A stretch of 64,000 nucleotides of DNA from Zavarzinia marina (GCF_021568905.1 NZ_JAKGSB010000007.1:62001-126000), one strand, 5' to 3'. Positions 27,415 through 36,208 are shown, counted from the first letter of the stretch. The notes: generated by a model not told the origin, from the sequence alone. Program-made: numbers and translations.

Positions 27415-28227
27415 ATGTCTCTCGAAAGCTTCACCATGGATGTGCAGGGTGTCGCCGCGCGGTGCTGGGCCGGCGGCAGCGGCAGGCCGCTCATGCTGCT
27501 GCACGGCTCCGGCCCCGGCGCGGCGTCGCAGGGGACCTGGCGCCATGTCATCGACGCCCTGACCGCCCGCTACCGCGTCTATATGACCGACCTCATCGGC
27601 TTCGGTGAGTCGGGCCGCAAGACCGAAGCGCCCTTCTTCGATCTCGACCTCTGGCTCGCCCAGGCCGAGGCGCTGCTGGACCGGATTCCGGAGCAGGAGG
27701 TCGGGCTGGTCGGGCATTCGATCTCCGGCACCACGGCCCTGCGCCTCGCCGGGCGCTCGCCCCGGATCACGCGCCTGATGACCACGGCCACCATGGGCTG
27801 GAACTATCTCGAAACGCCCTATACCGCCCTTTGCTGGACGTTCCCGGAAACCAGGGAAGACCTGCGCCGGACGCTGAAGGCGCTGATGTACGATCACGAC
27901 GGCATTACCGACGAACTGCTGGACTACCGCATGGGCATCCTGCACGACGGTGTCTACGGCCCCCATTTCTCGGCCATGTTCGAGGGCGAGAAGCAGCGAT
28001 TCATCGAGGCGGCCGCGCTGTCGCCCGCCGAACTGGCGAAGGTGACCTGCGAGGTCATGATGGTCCACGGCATGAACGACGTCATGTTCCCCGCCGAGGG
28101 CACCACCATCCCCATGTCGCGCCATCTGCCCCAGGCCGACCTGCTGCTGCTGGCCCGTTGCGGCCATCTGCCCGCCCTGGAACATCCCGACAAGCTGCTG
28201 AACGCCATGCTCGGCTTCTTTCGCTGA
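27415..28227 (+). CDS. Alpha/beta hydrolase, meta-cleavage-product-hydrolase-like
   Basis: 270 residues. The oxyanion-loop motif LHGSGPGAAS at 29-38 is typical of C-C bond hydrolases acting on meta-cleavage products. The nucleophile elbow GHSISG is at 100-105 with Ser102, the acid in MVHGMNDVMFP, and the catalytic histidine in CGHLPALEHP. The ATG at 27415 was chosen by family alignment. It is the first gene of a plus-strand operon with the extradiol dioxygenase and MFS transporter, so it likely hydrolyses that dioxygenase's product. Confidence 0.88.
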   Translation: MSLESFTMDVQGVAARCWAGGSGRPLMLLHGSGPGAASQGTWRHVIDALTARYRVYMTDLIGFGESGRKTEAPFFDLDLWLAQAEALLDRIPEQEVGLVGHSISGTTALRLAGRSPRITRLMTTATMGWNYLETPYTALCWTFPETREDLRRTLKALMYDHDGITDELLDYRMGILHDGVYGPHFSAMFEGEKQRFIEAAALSPAELAKVTCEVMMVHGMNDVMFPAEGTTIPMSRHLPQADLLLLARCGHLPALEHPDKLLNAMLGFFR

Positions 28228-28272
28228 CGCGACGCCCTCCCCCGCCTACTTCGTGAAAAAGGATTTCCTTCA

Positions 28273-29268
28273 ATGGCAAAGATCGTCACGGCCATCAGTA
28301 TGTCCCATGCGCCGGGCGCCGTCGGTTGGGCCGATACCCCGCCGGCGGATCAGAAGGCGCGCATCGCCCGGATCCACGAGGACCTGCGCGAGCGGCTCGC
28401 GGCGGCGAAGCCCGACATCATCGTCGCCTTCCTGGACGACCATTTCGAGAACCACTTCCGCTACATGATGCCGACCCTGTCGATCGCCGTCGCGGCCAGC
28501 CACAGCGGTCCCGCCGACTACATGATGAAGGCGCTGCAGTTCGACGAGAAGGTCGTCATCCCGGGCGAGGAGGAAACGGCCGAGACCCTGCTGCGCGAGT
28601 TGACCAAGGGCGGCTTCGACATGACCCGCATGGGGTCGATCGAATATGGCAACAACCTCCTCGTGCCGCTGAAGTTCATCCGGCCGGAATTCGACCTGCC
28701 GGTGATCCCGCTCTATCTGAACGTCTTCTCGCCGCCGCTGATGCCCTATGCCCGCGCCTATGATTTCGGGGCCGCCGTGCGCCGCGTGCTCGACGCCCTG
28801 CCGGGCGACACCAGGGTCGCCTTCCTCGCCACCGGCGGGCTGTCCCACTGGCCGCCGGTCTGGACCGAAGGGGCACCCGAAGACGACACCTTCCTGCAGC
28901 GTCAGCGCCGCTACCAGACCGAAGGCAAGGGCGTGCTGGAAAGCGACCCGACCCTCTATTCCGATCTCGCCCAATACGAGATCGACATGATGAACCGCAA
29001 GCAATGGCCGCTCGGCTATCAGCATCCGCTGGTGAACGAGGAATGGGACCGCGAGATCCTGGAAGCCTTCGGCCGGGGCGACATCGGCTATTTCCGCGAC
29101 CTGACCTATGAGGAAGTCGAGGAGCGCGGCGGCCACGGCGGCCACGAACTGCTGAACTGGGTGGCCCTGATGGGCGCGGTGAAGGGCGCCCCCGCCACCT
29201 ATGTCAAATATGAGTCCGTGGTCGAATGGATCACCGGCATGAGCTACGTCGCCTACGACATGGAGTGA
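28273..29268 (+). CDS. Class III (LigB-type) extradiol ring-cleavage dioxygenase
   Basis: 331 residues. Candidate Fe(II) ligands and catalytic residues: H12 in SMSHAPG, H57/H61 in DDHFENHF, and H192 in GGLSHWPP. The C-terminal half carries the LigB core. A 122-base stretch (28903-29024) is identical to the paralogue at 38428-39441. It should open a hydroxylated aromatic ring with O2. Family members include protocatechuate 4,5-dioxygenase, gallate dioxygenase and the 2-aminophenol 1,6-dioxygenase beta subunit; substrate is not assignable here. It is followed by an MFS transporter. Confidence 0.9.
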   Translation: MAKIVTAISMSHAPGAVGWADTPPADQKARIARIHEDLRERLAAAKPDIIVAFLDDHFENHFRYMMPTLSIAVAASHSGPADYMMKALQFDEKVVIPGEEETAETLLRELTKGGFDMTRMGSIEYGNNLLVPLKFIRPEFDLPVIPLYLNVFSPPLMPYARAYDFGAAVRRVLDALPGDTRVAFLATGGLSHWPPVWTEGAPEDDTFLQRQRRYQTEGKGVLESDPTLYSDLAQYEIDMMNRKQWPLGYQHPLVNEEWDREILEAFGRGDIGYFRDLTYEEVEERGGHGGHELLNWVALMGAVKGAPATYVKYESVVEWITGMSYVAYDME

Positions 29269-29350
29269 GCGGCCCGGCCGTCGGCCGGCTTTCCGTCCCG
29301 TTTCTCATGGTTCCCGGTGCCGGCTGCCGGGACGAAGAGGAATTCCCAGC

Positions 29351-30748
29351 GTGCGCGACAGACGAACCTCCCTCGCGGTGCCCCTGCTGGTCGCCGGCGC
29401 CTATTTCATGGAAATGCTGGACGGTACGGTGATCGCCACCGCCCTGCCCAGCATGGCCGAAACCTTCGAGGTGCCGGCGGTCGATCTCAACGTCGGCATG
29501 TCGGCCTATCTGCTCACCCTTGCCGTGCTGATTCCGGTCAGCGGCTGGATCGCCGATCGTTTCGGGCCGCGCCAGACCTTCGCCACCGCGGTCGCCATCT
29601 TCACCGTGGCGTCGATCTTCTGCGGCCTGAGCGACGATCTGACGACCTTCACGGCGTCCCGCGTGCTCCAGGGCGTGGGCGGCGCCCTCATGGTGCCGGT
29701 GGGCCGTCTCGTCGTGCTGCGCCACACGGATCGGGGCGACCTGGTGCGGGCCATCGCACTCATCACCTGGCCGGGGCTGGTGGCGCCGATCCTGGGACCA
29801 CCCGTGGGCGGCTTCCTGACCACTTTCGCCAGCTGGCGCTGGATCTTCCTGCTGAACGTGCCGCTGGGCCTGATCGCCCTGGTGCTGGCGCTGCGTCTGA
29901 TCCGGGGCGAGGCGGAAGACCGCCGCACGCCCTTCGACTGGCCGGGCTTCGCCCTGAGCGGCTTCGCCTGTCTGGCACTGATGTATTCCGTCGAACTGGC
30001 GGCCCGGCCCCATGTCTCGTGGAGCCTCGTCGCCACGCTGCTCGGCGCCAGCCTGCTGGCCGGCTGGGCCATGGTGCGCCACGCCCGGCGAGCGGCGCAT
30101 CCGCTGGTGCGTTTCGACGCCCTGTCGATCCGCACCTTCGCGGTCACCATTTGGGGCGGTTCCGCCTTTCGCATGGCGATCAGCGCCATTCCCTTCCTGA
30201 TGCCGCTGATGTTCCAGCTCGGCTTCGGTCTCGACGCCTATCAGGCCGGCCTTCTCGTGCTCGCCATCTTCGCCGGCAATCTCGCCATGAAACCGGGCAC
30301 GACCGCGGTGCTGCGCCGTTTCGGCTTTCGCAGCACGATGATCGTCACCGGCCTCGTCAATGCCGCCACGATCTTCGCCTATGCCCTGTTCACGCCCGAC
30401 ACGCCCGTCGCCCTGATCGTCGTCCTGCTCTTCATCGGGGGCATGTCACGCTCGATGCAGTTCACCTGCGTCAATACCCTTGCCTTCGCCGACGTTCCGG
30501 CGGCCGGCATGAACGGCGCCAACACGCTGTTCACCATCGTGCAGCAGATCTCGATCGGTCTCGGCATCACCCTCGGCGCCGTCGCCCTTCGCCTGGGCGA
30601 GGCGCTGGCCCCCGCCGGGGATCTGGCCCGCTTTCACCTCGCCTTCCTGGTGATCGGCGCCATCGCCCTGATGGCCCTGATCGACACCCTGACCCTCGCC
30701 GCCCGGGCCGGCACCGAGGTCAGCGGCCACACGCCCCGCACCAAATGA
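29351..30748 (+). CDS. MFS transporter, DHA2 (EmrB/QacA-like) family
   Basis: 465 residues from a GTG with a purine-rich stretch (GAAGAGGAA) upstream. The first helix contains MEMLDGTVIATALPSM, the DHA2 motif D1. Motif A is GWIADRFGPRQTF and motif C-like sequence is VGGALMVPVGRL then GPPVGGFL. About 13-14 helices fit. DHA2 members are usually proton-driven exporters; here it may export a toxic intermediate or move the pathway substrate. It is last in the plus-strand operon, with a strong hairpin just after the stop. Confidence 0.88.
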   Translation: MRDRRTSLAVPLLVAGAYFMEMLDGTVIATALPSMAETFEVPAVDLNVGMSAYLLTLAVLIPVSGWIADRFGPRQTFATAVAIFTVASIFCGLSDDLTTFTASRVLQGVGGALMVPVGRLVVLRHTDRGDLVRAIALITWPGLVAPILGPPVGGFLTTFASWRWIFLLNVPLGLIALVLALRLIRGEAEDRRTPFDWPGFALSGFACLALMYSVELAARPHVSWSLVATLLGASLLAGWAMVRHARRAAHPLVRFDALSIRTFAVTIWGGSAFRMAISAIPFLMPLMFQLGFGLDAYQAGLLVLAIFAGNLAMKPGTTAVLRRFGFRSTMIVTGLVNAATIFAYALFTPDTPVALIVVLLFIGGMSRSMQFTCVNTLAFADVPAAGMNGANTLFTIVQQISIGLGITLGAVALRLGEALAPAGDLARFHLAFLVIGAIALMALIDTLTLAARAGTEVSGHTPRTK

Positions 30749-30749
30749 A

Positions 30750-30778
30750 ACGGCGCCGGCCACGAGGGCCGGCGCCGT
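30750..30778. terminator. GC-rich hairpin between convergent genes
   Basis: ACGGCGCCGGCC (30750-30761), loop ACGAG, GGCCGGCGCCGT (30767-30778): a perfect 12-bp stem 2 bases after the MFS stop and 25 bases from the end of the opposing binding-protein gene. There is no U-tract, but position and strength suggest a bidirectional terminator or an mRNA-stabilising hairpin. Confidence 0.7.
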
Positions 30779-30802
30779 CCTCCCGACAGTCTGCGGAAGA
30801 CC

Positions 30803-31885
30803 TTACTGGAAGGCGCTGATCGACCAGTCGGCGGGCGGGATGTCGGTCAGGTAATAGGGATAGTCGTGCACGTTTTCCTTGGTCAGGATCTGTTCCGGCA
30901 CGATCAGCGCGGGATAGAGCGCGCCCTCGGGCTGCTTCAGATCCGGCATCGGCAGACCCTCGTTCTTGCGGATCGCGTATTGAACCATCAGGCGGCCCAT
31001 GAGGATCGAGGGTTCGGTGCTCTGGCCGAGCAGGGAACCGTCCTCGAGCGCCGGGAAGATATGTTCCGAGACGGTCGACGAGACGACGCCGATCTTCATC
31101 TTGCGCTGCTTGGCGGCCTGGATCGCGCCCATGCCCAGCGTCACCTCGGGCGTGAAGAAGAACTTCGCGTCAGGGTTCTTCTCCATCATGTCGGAGGCGA
31201 GGCCGAGCGCGTAGGAAATATCGATGGCGCCGCCCACCGGCCCTTCGACCACCGACAGGCCGTCGCATTTCTCCGCCTGCTCGCGGAAGCCCTTGGCCCG
31301 CAGGTTGGCCCATTCGGCACCCGCCGGGCCGGGGATGGAGAGGGCCTTGGCCGGGCCCGGTTCCTTGCGGCCGCAGACGAAGTCGGCGAGGCCGGCGCCG
31401 ATCGAATAGTCGTCCTGGACCACGCCGAAATCGACCTGATCGCTGTTCACCGGAATGCCCCCCGCAATCACCATGGTGCCGGCCTTGCGCAGCGAGGTCA
31501 GGATCGCATTGTAGCCGTCGAAGGCCGCCGGACCGAGGACCAGCACGTCGATGCCGCGGGTCTTCATGGTCTGGATCTGGCCGAACTGCTGGCTGACGTT
31601 GCCATAGGCCCCGGCCACGCTGACCTGCACCACTTCGACGCCGGCGCGCTTCGCCTCGTCGACGATGCCATAGGCCATGCCCTTCCAGTAATTGTCCTGA
31701 AGATGGACGACGGTGACGCCGAAGCGGAGCGGTTTGGTCGCGACGACGGGCTCGATCAGGCCCAGGAAACGATCGGGCTCCTCGGCGCGCGCGGCACCGT
31801 TCGAGAGCCAGGCGGTCAGGCCGATGGCGGCCAGGGCGACGAGCCCGCGAAAGCGTGATCGACGGGGAGAGGAAATGGTCGTCAT
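30803..31885 (-). CDS. Periplasmic substrate-binding protein, sugar-type/TorT-like (peripla_BP_4)
   Basis: 360 residues beginning MTTISSPRRSRFRGLVALAA, with a signal peptide ending ARA-EE near residue 35. The mature part has the two-lobe periplasmic-binding fold: GVTVVHLQDNYWKGMAYGI, RGIDVLVLGPAAFDGYN and IPVNSDQVDFGVVQDDY. It is closer to TorT-like proteins than to RbsB. It is monocistronic, 5 kb from the matching ABC ATPase/permease (22983-25510), but both have a motif-A site upstream, so it is likely their missing binding subunit. Confidence 0.87.
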   Translation of the reverse strand: MTTISSPRRSRFRGLVALAAIGLTAWLSNGAARAEEPDRFLGLIEPVVATKPLRFGVTVVHLQDNYWKGMAYGIVDEAKRAGVEVVQVSVAGAYGNVSQQFGQIQTMKTRGIDVLVLGPAAFDGYNAILTSLRKAGTMVIAGGIPVNSDQVDFGVVQDDYSIGAGLADFVCGRKEPGPAKALSIPGPAGAEWANLRAKGFREQAEKCDGLSVVEGPVGGAIDISYALGLASDMMEKNPDAKFFFTPEVTLGMGAIQAAKQRKMKIGVVSSTVSEHIFPALEDGSLLGQSTEPSILMGRLMVQYAIRKNEGLPMPDLKQPEGALYPALIVPEQILTKENVHDYPYYLTDIPPADWSISAFQ

Positions 31886-31950
31886 GAAGCCTCGCTGCAC
31901 GATTGGACGGTGCCCGACCCGAGTGCCGGATTTCCCGCGTCCCAAAACTG

Positions 31951-31966
31951 TACACGTGTATCCAAT
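31951..31966. promoter_or_regulatory. Cluster A operator-like site (motif A)
   Basis: TACACGTGTATCCAAT, containing the palindrome TACACGTGTA and the exact motif GTGTATCCAAT at 31956-31966, about 70 bases upstream of the binding-protein start (31885, minus). It shares 13 of 14 positions with the reverse complement of the site at 27344-27358. Confidence 0.6.
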
Positions 31967-32082
31967 TATGCAGAAGCGCAAAATGAGCGGCAGAACCGAA
32001 GATATCGCTGTTCTTCCGCCGATTCCCTGCGCGCCCGACGCTTTCCCGCCCGAAGTTTCCTCGCCCAACGGGGCGTCGGGTG

Positions 32083-32763
32083 TCAGAGACCGGCGACCTT
32101 GGTTCCGTTCCGCTGGCGCAGGAAGGCGATGACGCTAACAGCGGCCGTATCGATATGGTGGCTGACGGCGCGCTCGGCCAAAGTGCCGTTCTTCGTGCGC
32201 AGCGCGTCGATCAGGGCGCGGTGTTCCGCGCCCTCCATCTCCGGCCGGTCGTAGACGCGATTGTAGAGCAGCAGATAGGGATGCACCGAGGCCCGGATGC
32301 GGCGGATCTCGGCCAGCAGCCGGGCACGGCCCGGAATGCTGCACATATAGTCGTGGAATTCGTCGTGATGGCGCAGCCAGAGCTGCGCGTCATCGGCGGC
32401 GCGATCCATGCGCCCGGCCATGATTTCCAGCTCGTGCAGATGCATTTCCGTGCATTTCACGGCCGCGTGCCGTGCCGCCAGCCCTTCGAGCGCGGCGCGC
32501 ATCTGGAACAATTCCTCCACGTCCTCGGGCTTCAGCGGGGTGACGATGGCGCCGCGGTTGGGCCTGTTGGTGACCAGGCCTTCCGCGTCGAGCTGAACCA
32601 GCGCCTCGCGCACGGGCATGCGGCTGATGCCCAGGACTTCGGCGATCTCCGATGGGACGATCTTGGTGCCGCCCGGAATCGCGCCGCCGACGATCTGGTC
32701 GCGGATATAGCGATAGGCCTGCTGCTGTGCCGATTGCTGAGCATCACCATCGATGAAGGACAT
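32083..32763 (-). CDS. GntR-family regulator, FadR/FCD subfamily (cluster A regulator)
   Basis: 226 residues from the ATG at 32763. The N-terminal winged helix has AYRYIRDQIVGGAIPGGTKI and EIAEVLGISRMPVREALVQL. The C-terminal all-helical FCD domain has the metal-ligand pattern HHDEFHDYM and later histidines (RAVSHHID). FCD regulators bind small carboxylates or ring-cleavage intermediates and usually repress. It is divergent from RidA/amidohydrolase, with TTTGGATCCAAT between, and is the best candidate to bind motif A. Confidence 0.9.
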   Translation of the reverse strand: MSFIDGDAQQSAQQQAYRYIRDQIVGGAIPGGTKIVPSEIAEVLGISRMPVREALVQLDAEGLVTNRPNRGAIVTPLKPEDVEELFQMRAALEGLAARHAAVKCTEMHLHELEIMAGRMDRAADDAQLWLRHHDEFHDYMCSIPGRARLLAEIRRIRASVHPYLLLYNRVYDRPEMEGAEHRALIDALRTKNGTLAERAVSHHIDTAAVSVIAFLRQRNGTKVAGL

Positions 32764-32940
32764 GAAACGCGCTTCTCCCTCTGCCCTGCCGAAAAAGGCC
32801 GATTGGATAGGTACATACCCTGCCCGTCCGAAGCAGGGAAGAGCCATGCACGGTGCCCTTGCGGAACATTGCCACGATACAGCCGATGTCGCGACAGGCT
32901 CGGCGGTGCCGAGGTCGGTTGACGGCAGAGCGCCACCATG

Positions 32941-32952
32941 TTTGGATCCAAT
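32941..32952. promoter_or_regulatory. Palindromic variant of motif A
   Basis: TTTGGATCCAAT, with the perfect palindrome TTGGATCCAA inside, in the divergent gap between the GntR gene (32763, minus) and the RidA gene (32975, plus). It shares ATCCAAT with the other motif-A sites, and ATCCAATTAT with the site at 31951-31966. It probably mediates autoregulation. Confidence 0.5.
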
Positions 32953-32974
32953 TATCCATTTATACGGAGCGATC

Positions 32975-33388
32975 ATGCAACAGTTAAAGCCCCTCCGTGC
33001 CGGACGCGAGGAAATCTCTCTCGGCATCACCCCGGCGATCAGCCACTATACGGACGCCGTGCGCTTCGGCGACCTTCTGTTCATCTCGGGCATCGTCGCC
33101 ATCGACGCGGATCTCGAGGTCGTGTCCGACGATGTGGCCGAGCAGGCGGACTACATCTTCGACGTCATCGGACGGATCATGGCCAAGGCCGGCGCGGGCT
33201 TCGCCGACGTGCTGCGGGTCACCGTCTATCTGCTCGACGTCGCCGACCGCACGCGGATCAACCCGGTACGCCAGAAATACTTCGGCGACGCCCGCCCCGC
33301 GAGCACGCTGATCGGCGTGCGCGAACTCGCCCTGCCGGGCCTCAAGATCGAGGTGGAGGCCGTCGTGGGCCTGCCGGCGTCGGCCTGA
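32975..33388 (+). CDS. RidA family protein, active-site Arg replaced
   Basis: 137 residues; the ATG follows ACGGAGCG. RidA features: ISHYTDAVRFGDLLFISGI, EQADYIFDVIGRIMAKAG, and the ending LKIEVEAVVGLP. Where canonical members have P-x-R-S/T, this reads RPASTLIGV, so serine occupies the arginine position. It is the first gene of a two-gene operon with the amidohydrolase, suggesting it handles the imine or enamine produced next to a C-N bond hydrolysis. Confidence 0.87.
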   Translation: MQQLKPLRAGREEISLGITPAISHYTDAVRFGDLLFISGIVAIDADLEVVSDDVAEQADYIFDVIGRIMAKAGAGFADVLRVTVYLLDVADRTRINPVRQKYFGDARPASTLIGVRELALPGLKIEVEAVVGLPASA

Positions 33389-33410
33389 CCCGCAATCGAG
33401 GAAAGCCCCC

Positions 33411-34778
33411 ATGTCCACCGACCACGCCGCGCCGACGATCCTCTTCGGCAAGGTCTTCGACGGTACTCTCGATCCCGCGCTCGACGACGGCGCGGTCGTC
33501 ATCGCGGGCGAGCGTATCGCCTGGGCAGGGCCGCGCGCGGCCCTGCCCGAGCGCTGGGACCGGCCCGATGCCACCCGCATCGACCGGCCCGGCCGCAGCA
33601 TCACGCCGGGCCTGATCGACGGCCATACCCATATTTCCTTCGGCAACGCCCGCTCGGAGGAGGAATTGGCCCTCTATACCCCCGTCGAATATCGGGCGAT
33701 CAAGGCCGGCGTGAACGCGAAACGCGTGCTCCAGGCCGGCGTCACCAGCGCCTTCGACGCGGCGACCACCTATGACGTCGCCGTCAACGTGCGCGATGCC
33801 ATCGATGCCGGCCTGATCGAGGGGCCGCGCTTCGCCGTCTCCGGCAAGCAGCTGACGACGCATCAGGGCCTCGAGGACTCGTTCCCCAACAACATGGCCT
33901 GGCCCCCCGGTCAGGCGGCGGTCCTGATCAAGAGCCGCGACGACCTGATCGAGGCGATCCGTTATCAGATCAAGGACCGGGTGGACTGCATCAAGGTCTC
34001 CGGCTCCAACGACCTGATGATCACGCCCGATTCCCTCGACGGTGCCGCCTTCACGGCCGAGGAATTCGCGATGATCGCCGATGAATCCCATCGGCTCGGG
34101 CGGATCTGCTCGGTCCATGCCCGTTCGCGGGATGCCTGCCGCGATGCCTCGGCCGCCCGCTTCGACATCCTCTTCCATGCCTCCTATATCGACGACGAAG
34201 GCATCGAGAACTGCCTGCGTCACGGCCTGACCATTACGCCGACGCTGACCTTCCTCATGAACATCGTCGATGCCGCGGCCGGCACCCATGCCTCGAGCGC
34301 GGCGGACGGCATCCGTCGCGAGCTCGACTCGGCCTTCGAAATGCTGCCCCGCGCCTATCGCGCCGGCGTGCCCATGGTCTGCGGCTCGGAGAGCGGCTGG
34401 TGCTACGTGCCCTATGGCGACTGGCACGGGCGCGAGCTTCAGATCTTCGTCGAGCATCTGGGCATGACGCCGATCGAGGCCATCCATGCCGCGACCCTGG
34501 CCGCCACCCGCTGTTTCCGGCGCTTCGGCCATGAAGTCGGAAAGATCGAGGCCGGACGCTATGCCGACCTTCTGGTGATCGACGGTGACGTCGGGGCCGA
34601 CATCACCCTGTTCCAGAAGAAGAGCCGCTTCGATTTCGTCTTCAAGGGCGGCCGTGCCGTCGACCTGACACCGCCGCCCGTCGCGCGCGAATGGTTCTTC
34701 GAGCGTCACAAGCTCTTCCTCGACGGGCGCCTGCATTACGACGAGACGCAGGGGACAGGATACGTCACCCGCCTTTGA
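33411..34778 (+). CDS. Amidohydrolase superfamily protein
   Basis: 455 residues. The metal-site HxH is GLIDGHTHISF (H72, H74). A mid-barrel lysine is in CIKVSGSNDL, further histidines are in VHARSRDAC and LFHASYID, and the usual late aspartate position falls in GSESGW, lacking a clear Asp. The C-terminal small beta domain (GRYADLLVIDGDV) is typical of imidazolonepropionase/Xaa-Pro dipeptidase-type amidohydrolases. It likely hydrolyses a C-N bond of a pathway substrate or intermediate. It follows a RidA gene by 22 bases and ends at a strong terminator. Confidence 0.88.
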   Translation: MSTDHAAPTILFGKVFDGTLDPALDDGAVVIAGERIAWAGPRAALPERWDRPDATRIDRPGRSITPGLIDGHTHISFGNARSEEELALYTPVEYRAIKAGVNAKRVLQAGVTSAFDAATTYDVAVNVRDAIDAGLIEGPRFAVSGKQLTTHQGLEDSFPNNMAWPPGQAAVLIKSRDDLIEAIRYQIKDRVDCIKVSGSNDLMITPDSLDGAAFTAEEFAMIADESHRLGRICSVHARSRDACRDASAARFDILFHASYIDDEGIENCLRHGLTITPTLTFLMNIVDAAAGTHASSAADGIRRELDSAFEMLPRAYRAGVPMVCGSESGWCYVPYGDWHGRELQIFVEHLGMTPIEAIHAATLAATRCFRRFGHEVGKIEAGRYADLLVIDGDVGADITLFQKKSRFDFVFKGGRAVDLTPPPVAREWFFERHKLFLDGRLHYDETQGTGYVTRL

Positions 34779-34807
34779 GCGCCGCGACCTGAAAGCGTCA
34801 GGACAAG

Positions 34808-34843
34808 AAAACGCCGCCCGGACCGAAATCCGGGCGGCGTTTT
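34808..34843. terminator. Bidirectional rho-independent terminator
   Basis: AAAACGCCGCCCGG (34808-34821), loop ACCGAAAT, CCGGGCGGCGTTTT (34830-34843): a perfect 14-bp stem with an A-tract on one side and a T-tract on the other. It lies between the convergent amidohydrolase (ends 34778) and flavin monooxygenase (ends 34866) and can serve both. Confidence 0.9.
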
Positions 34844-34865
34844 ACGTTCGGCGGAATGCCGCCGG

Positions 34866-35999
34866 TCAGGCCCCGGCGACGTAACCATCCGGGATGTGAT
34901 AAGCGCCGCGATTGAGGCCCGCCTGGAACCAGGGCTTCGCCGTCATGGACTGGATGAAGTCCGTGCGCATCGGGCCGAAAGCCGACGGCCAGTGCCCGGC
35001 GAGCAGACCATAGACATAGGACCAGCGCTGGACGTGATCGGTCAGGGCGCGCTGGCGCGTCTCCCAGCGATCGAGGGCGGCCGGAATGTCGTCGGTCCCC
35101 GTCACCTCGGTGGCCAGCGCCAGAACGTTGACGAAGGCGGTGTTCGCCGCCTGGCCCAGGTTCGGCGGCATGGCATGGGCGGCATCGCCGACGATGGCGA
35201 CCTTGCCGCTGGACCAGCGCCGGCACACGACGGCGATGATGCGATCCCAGCGCCCCGCCTCGGCGAAACGTTCCACATAGTCGCGGCAATGCGGGAACAT
35301 GCGGGCCCACAGTTCCCGGTCCACCTTCTTGTCCGACGTCATCTCCTCGACCGGCGCGGCCAGGAAGATGTAGTTCTCGTTGTCGACGCAGGGGTTGAAC
35401 AGCAGGCGATAGGGGCCGTGCCAATTTTCGGTGATGACGTCGTCCGGATCCCCGTCCTTGCGGTCGATCATCATGCGGATGCCACTTTCGACGCCGAAAT
35501 CGGCGAAGCGGGAGCAGTTGAGCTGCTCGCGAAGGCGCGACCAGGCGCCATCCGCCGCCAGGATCAGATCGGCCCGACGGACCTCGCCGGTCTCGAGCGT
35601 GAGGGTGCCCGAAGGATCGACTCCGGTCACGACGGAGGAGGTCTTGATCTCCACGCCGAGTTCCACAACCCGGTCGATCAGCGCCTGATAGAGATCGGCG
35701 CGCGGCGGCAGCAGCAGCTTGTCGCGGTCGTTGAAGGTGCGGCTCATCAGCACCCGCTCGTCCTGATCGACGCAGCGCCATTCCTTGATGTGCTTGGCGC
35801 GGCGCACGGCATCGTCATAGGCGCCGACCACCTGGAGCGACTTCAGGCCGTTCTCCCACATCCAGATGCCGGCGCCGAACATGCGCAGATCCGGCGAACG
35901 TTCGTGCAGAGTCACCTTCCAGCCGAGCTGCGCCATGCGCGCCGCCGCCATCAGGCCGGTCAGGCCGGCGCCGGCGATTTCCACTGTCTGCGTCTTCAT
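34866..35999 (-). CDS. FAD-dependent aromatic monooxygenase, MHPCO-like (cluster A)
   Basis: 377 residues from the ATG at 35999 (an upstream ATG at 36014 is possible). The FAD-binding GxGxxG is AGAGLTGLMAAARMAQLGW near the start, then HERSPDLRMFGAGIWMWENG, DLILAADGAWSRLR (DG motif) and VAIVGDAAHAMPPNLGQ (GD motif). The residue pattern resembles 2-methyl-3-hydroxypyridine-5-carboxylate oxygenase from memory, a single-component NAD(P)H flavin hydroxylase. It is predicted to hydroxylate the ring ahead of extradiol cleavage. It carries a motif-A site upstream. Confidence 0.88.
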   Translation of the reverse strand: MKTQTVEIAGAGLTGLMAAARMAQLGWKVTLHERSPDLRMFGAGIWMWENGLKSLQVVGAYDDAVRRAKHIKEWRCVDQDERVLMSRTFNDRDKLLLPPRADLYQALIDRVVELGVEIKTSSVVTGVDPSGTLTLETGEVRRADLILAADGAWSRLREQLNCSRFADFGVESGIRMMIDRKDGDPDDVITENWHGPYRLLFNPCVDNENYIFLAAPVEEMTSDKKVDRELWARMFPHCRDYVERFAEAGRWDRIIAVVCRRWSSGKVAIVGDAAHAMPPNLGQAANTAFVNVLALATEVTGTDDIPAALDRWETRQRALTDHVQRWSYVYGLLAGHWPSAFGPMRTDFIQSMTAKPWFQAGLNRGAYHIPDGYVAGA

Positions 36000-36107
36000 C
36001 AAAGCCACTCCCAAAATCAGCGACGTCGGCGATCACGGCCACCGCCGACGCTTCATGTCCGACAGCCGGCGGTCTTCACCGGCTGTGCGCGTGGCGATTT
36101 TGTATTT

Positions 36108-36118
36108 GTGTATCCAAT
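36108..36118. promoter_or_regulatory. Cluster A operator-like site (motif A)
   Basis: Exact GTGTATCCAAT about 109 bases upstream of the cluster A flavin monooxygenase (start 35999, minus). It lies between that gene and the end of the cluster B monooxygenase, marking the border of the two clusters. Confidence 0.55.
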
Positions 36119-36208
36119 CTGGCAAGGCTAAATGCGCGAAGGACATCGCGAAGACCGCGATGTCCTGCTCGATGGCTCGACGCCCGCCGCGCTGCGGGCG
36201 CGACGGCG

